From Candidatus Rokuibacteriota bacterium (GTDB lineage Bacteria > Methylomirabilota > Methylomirabilia > Rokubacteriales > CSP1-6): a stretch of 6,008 nucleotides of DNA. Below, piece after piece: positions 1 through 4,950 of this stretch. The stretch's first letter is position 1. Every line of letters starts with the position of its first letter. The position numbers were made by a program, and so were the translations under genes. The notes under the pieces were generated by a model. It was not told the DNA's origin. It did no database searches and saw only the letters and a list, made by a program, of their open reading frames with translations. The DNA lies in assembly GCA_016179165.1 (NCBI GenBank), contig JACORX010000472.1:1-6008 (forward strand). The letters run 5' to 3'.

Positions 1-857
1 CCCTGGCGCCGAGCAGCGCCCTGCAGGGCGGCCCGGCCTTCACCCTCACCGTGACCGGCAGTGACTTTGTGCCCGCCTCCACCGTGCGCTGGAATGGCAG
101 CAGCCGGACGACCACCTTCGTCAGCGCCACCCAGCTGACCGCCAGCATCTCGGCCGCCGACCTCGCCGCCACCGGCACCCCGCAGGTGACCGTGGTCACC
201 CCCGCCCCTGGCGGCGGGACCTCGAGCCCCCTGGCCGTCGTGGTCTTCACAAATCCCCCGCCGAGCGATGTCACCCCCCCGGCGGTGAGCATCACGGCAC
301 CGACCCGGGGCATTGTCTCGGGCAATGTCAGCATCACGGCGTCGGCGACCGATAATGTCGGTGTGACCGTGACCAAATACTACGTGGACGGCGCCTTGAT
401 CGGCACCTTCGCGCCGCCCCTGTACGCACTGGTCTGGGACGCGGCACTGGTGCCCGACGGCACCCACACGCTCATCGTGCAAGCCACCGATGCCGCCGGC
501 AACACCGGCACCAGCGCTCCGGTGACCGTGACCGTTGCCAGGCCGAACCCTGTGCCCACCCTCTCGACGCTGGCGCCGAGCAGCGCCAAGCAGGGGGGCC
601 GGACTTTCACGCTTAAGGTAACCGGCAGCGGTTTTGTGCCCGCCTCCACCGTGCGCTGGAATGGCAGCAGCCGGACGACCACCTTCGTCAGCGCCACCCG
701 CCTGACGGCCACCATCCCGGCCGCCGACATCGCCGCCGCTAGCACCGTGAGCGTAACCGTGTTCACGCCCGCCCCCAGCGGCGGCACGTCCAGCGCTCTG
801 CCCTTCGTGGTCCATCCCCCCAGGTCAGATGACGGCTCCAAGGGGAATCACCGTTAG
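1..857 (+). CDS. IPT/TIG and Ig-like repeat protein, C-terminal part (5' end outside window)
   Basis: The reading frame is open from base 3 and enters from the left, so the GTG at 51 is an internal valine and not a start; the frame ends at TAG 855-857. Counting base 3 as residue 1, three domains are visible. Residues about 1-82 form an IPT/TIG-type beta sandwich (LAPSSALQGGPAFTLTVTGS, then FVPASTVRWNG). Residues about 89-180 form a bacterial Ig-like domain (TPPAVSITAPTRGIVSGNVS, YYVDGALIG, DGTHTLIVQATDAAGNTG). A second IPT/TIG domain starts at about residue 190. The composition is rich in Thr, Ser, Ala, Val and Pro, with few charges and no cysteine, as in exported or surface adhesive or carbohydrate-associated proteins. 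The tail PPRSDDGSKGNHR is low in structure, and no sorting or anchoring signal is seen. Such domains bind or space other domains; the catalytic or binding partner must lie upstream. Specific function cannot be named. Confidence 0.8.
   Translation, partial: LAPSSALQGGPAFTLTVTGSDFVPASTVRWNGSSRTTTFVSATQLTASISAADLAATGTPQVTVVTPAPGGGTSSPLAVVVFTNPPPSDVTPPAVSITAPTRGIVSGNVSITASATDNVGVTVTKYYVDGALIGTFAPPLYALVWDAALVPDGTHTLIVQATDAAGNTGTSAPVTVTVARPNPVPTLSTLAPSSAKQGGRTFTLKVTGSGFVPASTVRWNGSSRTTTFVSATRLTATIPAADIAAASTVSVTVFTPAPSGGTSSALPFVVHPPRSDDGSKGNHR
66..132 (+). repeat. Direct repeat copy 1 (67 bp, within IPT domain 1)
   Basis: These 67 bases are identical, by eye, to 633-699, at an offset of 567 bases (189 codons, same frame). 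They encode FVPASTVRWNGSSRTTTFVS plus the following AT. Flanking parts of the two IPT domains have diverged at both DNA and protein level, so the identical core suggests recent duplication or gene conversion within the gene. Confidence 0.9.
633..699 (+). repeat. Direct repeat copy 2 (67 bp, within IPT domain 2)
   Basis: Second copy of the 67-base identical core found at 66-132. Outside it the repeat unit continues with lower identity from 570 (matching base 3) to about 812, covering a whole IPT/TIG domain of about 80 residues. Confidence 0.9.
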
Positions 858-925
858 GGTTCACAGTCATCGGCTTCAACTTCGTCCCAGCCGGCGGCCT
901 CGTCGCCGCCGGCGCCAAGCGATAG
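833..925 (+). pseudogene. Possible decayed extra IPT repeat in another frame
   Basis: In the frame starting at 833, overlapping the 3' end of the repeat protein gene, the translation reads QGESPLGFTVIGFNFVPAG and then hits TAG at 923-925. This resembles the start of the IPT domains upstream (QGGRTFTLKVTGSGFVPAS), with the same spacing between QG, FT, G and FVPA. It is out of frame with the gene that ends at 857. I infer that the gene once continued into another IPT repeat and lost it through a frameshift followed by decay. The match is short, so chance cannot be excluded. Confidence 0.4.
890..913 (+). terminator. GC-rich perfect hairpin after the repeat protein gene
   Basis: The arms GCCGGCGGC (890-898) and GCCGCCGGC (905-913) are perfectly complementary around a 6-base loop, CTCGTC, 32 bases past the TAG stop. 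No T-run follows, so it is not a classical intrinsic terminator; it could still pause polymerase or protect the 3' end of the transcript. Part of its sequence is also the decayed repeat, so the palindrome may be fortuitous in GC-rich DNA. Confidence 0.35.
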
Positions 926-1214
926 CAGAGCGATCGCCCGATGACCTGATCGCGTCCCGATGCGACTCATCAATCACGGTCACTCCGCGGCGGCCGGATG
1001 TTATCCGAGGGTTCGCACGGGGCGTTGCGGGCGCTCAGCAGCACCGGCAGAATCGCGCCGATGTGGGCGCGTGAGACATCCTTGAAGCAGCACGTCGGGT
1101 GCGTCACCCGAGGCAGCACAATCGGCTGCTCATAGCGGCCGACTGCGCCGCGGACACGCGACCCTTTCCCCCTGTGGGGGTAGCGAGTTTCGTGTTTCAA
1201 GCCTCCTTCGTCTG

Positions 1215-1220
1215 TAGAAT
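1215..1220 (+). promoter_or_regulatory. Candidate -10 box placing transcription start at or next to the ATG
   Basis: TAGAAT at 1215-1220 is a good -10 match and ends 7 bases before the ATG at 1228, so transcription would start at about 1227-1228. The candidate -35 region at about 1192-1197 (GTGTTT) is weak. No Shine-Dalgarno sequence precedes the ATG (TCTGTAGAATCTCCCGC). Together these suggest a leaderless mRNA; this is an inference from spacing only. Confidence 0.35.
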
Positions 1221-1227
1221 CTCCCGC

Positions 1228-2850
1228 ATGACCCAAAGACGCTGGCTCGAGGCGCGCTCCCCCCGCGGCATGGTCGCATCGCCGCACGCGCTGGCCTCCG
1301 CCTCGGGCGTGGCGGCCCTTCGAGCGGGCGGCAATGCGCTCGACGCCGCCGTCGCCGCGGCGGCCACCATCGCGGTCGTCTACCCGCACATGAACGGCGT
1401 GGGCGGCGACAACTTCTGGCTGATCTACGACGCGACGTCGTCGCGTCTCACTGCCCTCTGTGGCGCCGGACGCTCGGCGCGCGCCGCGTCGATCGAGTGG
1501 TACGCGGCGCGAGGGATCCGCGAGGCCATCCCGGCCCGCGGCGGGCCGGCCGCGCTGACCGTGCCGGGTGTGGTGGACGGCTGGTGGCAGGCGCACCAGT
1601 ACAGCTCGAGCAGCATGGGCTCGGTCCTGACCTGGAAGGCACTGCTCGCGGACGCCATCGCCTATGCGCGCGGGGGGTTCTCCGCCTCCGACGGACAGCG
1701 GGTGCTGCCGCCACGCGAGCCCGATCTCTTCGGCCCCACGGCAATCGCGGAGATCAAGCGCGATCTCTGGCCGCTCTATCACCCCGACGCGCTCCACCGG
1801 GGCCCGCTCATCCAGCGGGATCTCGCGCTCACCCTCGAGGCGGTGCGCGACGGCGGGCCTGACGCGTTCTACGGCGGCGACGTCGCTACGCGCATCGTGG
1901 CCGCGGCCACCGCGGCGGGCAGCCCGCTGGCCCTCGAGGACTTCGCGGAGCACAAGAGCGACTGGACGGAGCCCCTCCGAGTAGCCTATCGCAAGGGAGA
2001 GGCCGCGAGCTTCCCGCCGCCCGCCCAGGGCATGTCGGCGCTCATGATCTTAGGACTTACCGACGGCTTCGACGTCAGTGCGCAGAGCGAGGCGGACTAC
2101 GTCCATCTCCTGGTCGAGGCGACCAAGCTCGCCTTCGAGGACCGCGACCGCTATCTGACTGATCCGGCGTCAATGGAGAAGAACCCGAAGGATCTGCTCG
2201 CGCCCGACAGGATCCGGCGCCTCCGCGCGCGGATCGATATGAAGCGCGCCAGGCCGGCGGCGCCGGCCCGGGCCGCGGGCGGCGACACCATCGCGATCGT
2301 CGCGGCCGACGCGCAAGGCAACGCCGTCTCGCTCATCCAGTCGCTCTACTTCACATGGGGCTCGGGCCTCGTCGCGGGCGACACGGGCGTCGTCCTCCAG
2401 AATCGCGGCTCGTTCTTCTCACTCGATCCGACCCACGCCAACACTCTCGCCCCCGGCAAGCGCACGATGCACACGCTCATCCCGTCCATGTACCTGAAAG
2501 ACGGCAGGCCGCGCTTCGCCTACGGGACCATGGGAGGCGACGGGCAGCCCCAGACCCAGGCCGCGCTGCTCACGCGCCGTCTCGATCGGGGGCTCGGCCC
2601 CCAGGAGTGCGTGGAGGCACCGCGCTGGCTCTACGGGCGGACCTGGGGCGCGCCCTCGCGCTTCCTCAATCTCGAAGGCAGATACGGCGCCGATCTGGCG
2701 CGAGATCTCGCGGCCCGCGGCCACGACATCAAGGTGGGCGGCGACTGGGACGATCTCTTCGGCCACGCGCAGTGCATATGGCTCGAGCCGGATGGCGGTC
2801 TCGTCGGCGGCTCGGACCCGCGCGCCGACGGCGCCGCGCTCGGCTTCTGA
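1228..2850 (+). CDS. Gamma-glutamyltransferase-superfamily Ntn hydrolase (YwrD/HpxW-like)
   Basis: This is a 540-residue proenzyme of the gamma-glutamyltransferase superfamily, normally self-cleaved into two subunits. The N-terminal part shows the family start (GMVASPHALASASGVAALRA, GGNALDAAVAAA, GVGGDNFWLIYD, ALTVPGVVDGW). The predicted cleavage site is GGD|T354; Thr354 aligns with catalytic Thr391 of E. coli GGT, followed by the conserved DAQGNAVSLIQS and GSGLVAGDTGVVLQNRG. The C-terminal part has PGKRTMHTLIP and GTMGGDGQPQTQ (oxyanion-hole glycines at about 436-437). Residues that grip the gamma-glutamyl group in E. coli GGT (Asp433, Ser462-Ser463) seem replaced, as in the YwrD/oxamate amidohydrolase-like branch, so the substrate may be another amide. 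No signal peptide is seen, so it is probably cytoplasmic. The GTG at 1099 would add 43 residues unlike the family, so I chose ATG 1228 although it lacks a ribosome binding site. Confidence 0.88.
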   Translation: MTQRRWLEARSPRGMVASPHALASASGVAALRAGGNALDAAVAAAATIAVVYPHMNGVGGDNFWLIYDATSSRLTALCGAGRSARAASIEWYAARGIREAIPARGGPAALTVPGVVDGWWQAHQYSSSSMGSVLTWKALLADAIAYARGGFSASDGQRVLPPREPDLFGPTAIAEIKRDLWPLYHPDALHRGPLIQRDLALTLEAVRDGGPDAFYGGDVATRIVAAATAAGSPLALEDFAEHKSDWTEPLRVAYRKGEAASFPPPAQGMSALMILGLTDGFDVSAQSEADYVHLLVEATKLAFEDRDRYLTDPASMEKNPKDLLAPDRIRRLRARIDMKRARPAAPARAAGGDTIAIVAADAQGNAVSLIQSLYFTWGSGLVAGDTGVVLQNRGSFFSLDPTHANTLAPGKRTMHTLIPSMYLKDGRPRFAYGTMGGDGQPQTQAALLTRRLDRGLGPQECVEAPRWLYGRTWGAPSRFLNLEGRYGADLARDLAARGHDIKVGGDWDDLFGHAQCIWLEPDGGLVGGSDPRADGAALGF

Positions 2851-2851
2851 C

Positions 2852-2857
2852 GGAGGG
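2852..2857 (+). promoter_or_regulatory. Shine-Dalgarno for the DCC-family gene
   Basis: GGAGGG directly after the TGA of the previous gene, 11 bases before GTG 2869. It favours this GTG over the ATG at 2890, which is 32 bases away and has no binding site of its own. Confidence 0.55.
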
Positions 2858-2868
2858 CACCCCCTGGG

Positions 2869-3285
2869 GTGAACGCGGCCCGCCGCTCCATGGTCTTCTA
2901 CGACGGCGCCTGCGGGCTCTGCCACCGCACCGTGCGCTTCGCGATCGCGCGCGATCGCGACGGCTCACGCTTCCGCTTCGCCGCGCTCGACAGCCAGGCC
3001 TTCTGTCGCCTCGTGGCCGAGTGGGCAAGGACCGGCCTGCCAGACAGCCTCGTGGTCCTCGCGCCCGACGGCACGCTCCTCACGCGGAGTGCAGCCGTGA
3101 TCCACATCCTGGAGCGAATCGGCGGGCCGTGGCGGCTGGCGGGAGGACTCCTCGCGCTGGTGCCACTGGGGATCCGCGACCTCGGTTACGACGGGATCGC
3201 GCGCGCGCGCTACCCGCTCTTCAGAAGACCAACCGATTCCTGCCCCGTCACGTCACCCGAGCTGCGGGCGCGCTTCGAGGACTGA
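2869..3285 (+). CDS. DCC-family (DUF393) thiol-disulfide oxidoreductase-like protein
   Basis: The 138-residue protein has the signature of the DCC family (DUF393): VFYDGACGLCHRTVRFAIAR near the N terminus, with Asp12 and the CxxC pair Cys15/Cys18. Family-typical segments follow: FRFAALDS, LVVLAPDGTLLTRSAAVIHI, a hydrophobic stretch (LAGGLLALVPLGIRDLGYDG), and a C-terminal arginine-rich YPLFRR. The CxxC is thioredoxin-like and suggests a thiol-disulfide or metal-linked redox role, but the family has no firmly known substrate. The start is GTG 2869; ATG 2890 would begin just before the motif. It follows the Ntn hydrolase gene by 18 bases on the same strand, so the two are probably cotranscribed. 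It converges with the protease-rhodanese gene, leaving only 6 bases between the two stops. Confidence 0.85.
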   Translation: MNAARRSMVFYDGACGLCHRTVRFAIARDRDGSRFRFAALDSQAFCRLVAEWARTGLPDSLVVLAPDGTLLTRSAAVIHILERIGGPWRLAGGLLALVPLGIRDLGYDGIARARYPLFRRPTDSCPVTSPELRARFED

Positions 3286-3291
3286 GGCGGG

Positions 3292-4911
3292 CTAGCTGCC
3301 GCCGAGGAGGGCCTTGTACATCTCCTGACCGACCGCCGAGATATCGCTGCGCGTCTCGATGGGCAGCCCGGCATTGGTCCATGCCCCGAGCCCCCCTTTC
3401 AGGATCTTCACGTCCTTGAACCCCAGCTTCCTCAGGTCGCGCGCCATACTGGCGCTCGTGTGCTCGTCCGGTCAGGTGCAGTAGGCGACCACCGGGCGTG
3501 TCTTGTCGAGGTCAAGGTTGGCTGCCGCGCCGCTTTTGAGGTCCTCGGGGGAGAGCCTGATCGAGCCGTGGATCTTGATAGGATTCTGGTCGTACTGCTT
3601 TTGCTGGCGCGTGTCGAGAATAATCGGCTCCCTGCCGCTCTCGGCGAGCTTGATGATCTCGGAGGGCCCCACGCGGTAGCGGTTCTTGTGCCAGCGGATG
3701 GCGAACTGCGCCCCGTAGCCGCCCGCCGAGAGCAGGGTCACGCCGATGGTCACCCAGAACCACGGGAAGGGCCTGGGCGGCGGGTTCTTGATGTTCTCCG
3801 TCGCCTCGCCGAGCATGCGCTTCACGTCCACGAGCCCGGGCTGGATCTTGTCCGCCTCCTCGAACTTCCGCTTGGCCCCCTTCCAGTTGTCGGTGAAGTA
3901 GTCGCGGAGCCCGGCGAACCACACGGGGTTGAACTTGCCCGGCTGGTTGAGCTTGACGAACTGGTCGGCGACGAAGGTCTTCACCGTCTGGGTCGGAATG
4001 GCGAAGTTGAAACCCTGGACGATGCTGCCCTCGGCTCCGGGCGCGAGCGACACGAAGGTGAGGACGCCGACCAGCTCGGCCTTGGTGTTGATGGCGGGCC
4101 CGCCCGAATTGCCCCAGGCGGCGGACGCGTCGGTCTGGATGAACGGGTGGTTGGCCTTGTCCTCCTTCAAGCCCGAGACGGCGCCAGTTGTCACCGAGGC
4201 GTCCAGGCTGGCGGACTTGTTCAGGAGCTCGTGAGAGAGAACGACACCCGGGAAACCCAGAATACGGATCGGGTCGCCGATCTGGACCGTCGCGTCGGCC
4301 AGCGGCAGCACGGGGTAGTTGCCCGCGGGCACCTTGAGAAGAGCCAGGTCGCGGGCGGACGGGGCGCCCGGCTCGGTGCTGGCAGGCGGGCTGTACTTCT
4401 TGACCTCGGCCTTGAGCCGCGTCCCGCTCGACAGCACGACCGAGACCTGCGGGGTGATCGTCACCTTGACGGTCGGCAGGACCTTGTCGAGGAGGCGCCG
4501 CTTGAGCGCCTCCTCGGCGGCCGGCTGGTCGCCCGGCTGCATCCGCGCCGCCTCGAGCGCCGGGCCCAGGCAGGCCCTCGTCACCGCTCGCTCAGCCATC
4601 TGGTTGATGAGCCAGCGGGGCGGCTCGTGGGCGGGCTGGACGACGTGGCCGTTGGTGATGACCCATCCCGACGGGTCGATGAACCATCCCGTGCCCGTCT
4701 CGCGGAAGGCCGCCGGCTTGACGGTCTGGGAACCGCCACCACAGTTGAGGGTAACCTCCGCGGAGACTTCGGAGATAATGAGAACGGTAGCGGGCTTGGC
4801 GCGCAGCACGGTTTCCTGGACGGAAAGCCCCTGCTGGGCGTGGGCCGGGAGCGCCCCGCCCACCCCGATCAGCAGGCCCAGGGACAACGAGAAGGCGAAT
4901 CGGCGTATCAT
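3292..4911 (-). CDS. Membrane-anchored S1C serine protease fused to a rhodanese domain; likely selenoprotein (Sec480 at TGA)
   Basis: Read through the TGA, this is 539 residues. Residues 1-25 are a signal peptide ending AHA before QQ. Residues about 30-320 are a trypsin-like protease with triad His89 (TNGHVV), Asp188 (ARDLALLKV) and Ser269 (GNSGGP). Residues about 335-370 look TPR-like (YFTDNWKGAKRKFEEA). A transmembrane helix lies at about 384-405, followed by RWHKNRYR, which places the C terminus in the cytoplasm. Residues 413-520 are a rhodanese domain (IILDTR, then YCT-U-PDEHTSA, then VKILKGGLGAW). No PDZ domain is seen. Without readthrough the product ends at residue 479 inside the rhodanese active-site loop. 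With it, the rhodanese is complete and ends at TAG 3294-3292. I chose ATG 4911 because it directly precedes the basic start of the signal peptide; ATG 4929 would add only MAGGGP. The substrate of the protease and the sulfur or selenium chemistry of the rhodanese are unknown. A sequencing error or mutation of a TGC codon is the main alternative. Confidence 0.85.
3438..3458 (-). promoter_or_regulatory. Candidate bacterial SECIS hairpin
   Basis: On the minus-strand mRNA, GCGCC-AGUAU-GGCGC forms a perfect 5-bp stem (3455-3441), extended by two more pairs beyond an A/G mismatch (3458-3438). The loop starts 22 bases after the UGA and contains GU within its first three bases; if the closing A and U pair, the loop is GUA. 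The known bacterial SECIS pattern asks for a short apical loop with a G in its first two positions, about 16-37 bases downstream of the UGA. Both conditions are met. The hairpin lies wholly within coding sequence, as expected in bacteria. Chance hairpins are common in GC-rich DNA, so the call depends on the codon context too. Confidence 0.6.
3472..3474 (-). other. In-frame TGA, probable selenocysteine codon (residue 480)
   Basis: The codon lies in VVAYCT-TGA-PDEHTSA. Rhodaneses of the YCxCPxExTSA kind carry Cys here, and the codon differs from the Cys codon TGC by one base. The distance from this residue to Ser486 (six positions) equals that from the catalytic Cys to the Ser in CxxGxRS loops; Cys478 two residues before is an alternative nucleophile or a partner in a CxU pair. 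The two plus-strand neighbours end in TGA, so TGA is a genuine stop elsewhere in this genome. Confidence 0.7.
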
Positions 4912-4927
4912 AGGGCCACCGCCAGCC

Positions 4928-4935
4928 ATTCTATA
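4928..4935 (-). promoter_or_regulatory. Candidate -10 box of the protease-rhodanese gene
   Basis: On the minus strand TATAGAAT (4935-4928) is the only AT-rich hexamer in the 39-base gap between the divergent genes. Transcription would start at about 4921-4923, leaving a leader of about 10-12 bases with a weak GGTGG before ATG 4911. No clear -35 box is visible at the usual distance. The same TAGAAT string lies before the gene at 1228. Confidence 0.3.
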
Positions 4936-4939
4936 CCAA

Positions 4940-4944
4940 GAGGG
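4940..4944 (+). promoter_or_regulatory. Shine-Dalgarno for the cNMP-binding-domain gene
   Basis: GAGGG at 4940-4944, 6 bases before ATG 4951, fixes this start. The same frame is open far upstream, antisense to the protease gene, but that part is not coding. Confidence 0.7.
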
Positions 4945-4950
4945 AAGCGT

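Larger units (their letters stand above)
858..1227. other. Intergenic region with several hairpins, no supported gene
   Basis: No reading frame here has a ribosome binding site or a recognisable protein. Besides the hairpin at 890-913, three short perfect inverted repeats are clustered: CGCGCC/GGCGCG (1054-1071, 6-base loop), CGGGTG/CACCCG (1096-1110, 3-base loop) and CCCCC/GGGGG (1168-1180, 3-base loop). The minus-strand frame is open across this region and continues antisense into the next gene, but that is usual for DNA of this composition. The region must hold the promoter of the gene starting at 1228. Confidence 0.6.

Noticed and set aside
1099..1227. 43-residue N-terminal extension of the Ntn hydrolase from GTG 1099
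   Set aside because: The extension has no similarity to the family, no signal peptide character, and covers intergenic hairpins; family similarity starts right after ATG 1228.
970..1953. Long minus-strand open frame antisense to the Ntn hydrolase gene
   Set aside because: Arg/Gly/Ala-rich translation without family features; a composition effect opposite a well-supported gene. Its downstream part in the intergenic gap has no start or ribosome binding site of its own.
3286..3300. GCTAGC palindrome between convergent genes as a terminator
   Set aside because: Only 6 bp, with no loop or T-run; it merely contains the TAG stop of the minus-strand gene.
2355..3419. Plus-strand Arg-rich open frame across the Ntn hydrolase and DCC genes
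   Set aside because: Out-of-frame reading of two well-supported genes, with low-complexity Arg/Pro/Gly translation.
3472..3474. Genome-wide recoding of TGA (Trp or Gly code)
   Set aside because: The genes ending at 2850 and 3285 use TGA as a stop, and several Trp residues in the window are encoded by TGG.
3472..4911. Protease gene ending at the TGA as a normal stop
   Set aside because: It would cut the rhodanese domain inside its active-site loop, while the same frame after the TGA encodes the rest of the domain without decay and ends beside the next gene.
3460..4950. Plus-strand open frame leading into the cNMP-binding gene
   Set aside because: It is antisense to the protease-rhodanese gene, with a translation typical of antisense GC-rich DNA. 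The recognisable domain and ribosome binding site begin at 4951.
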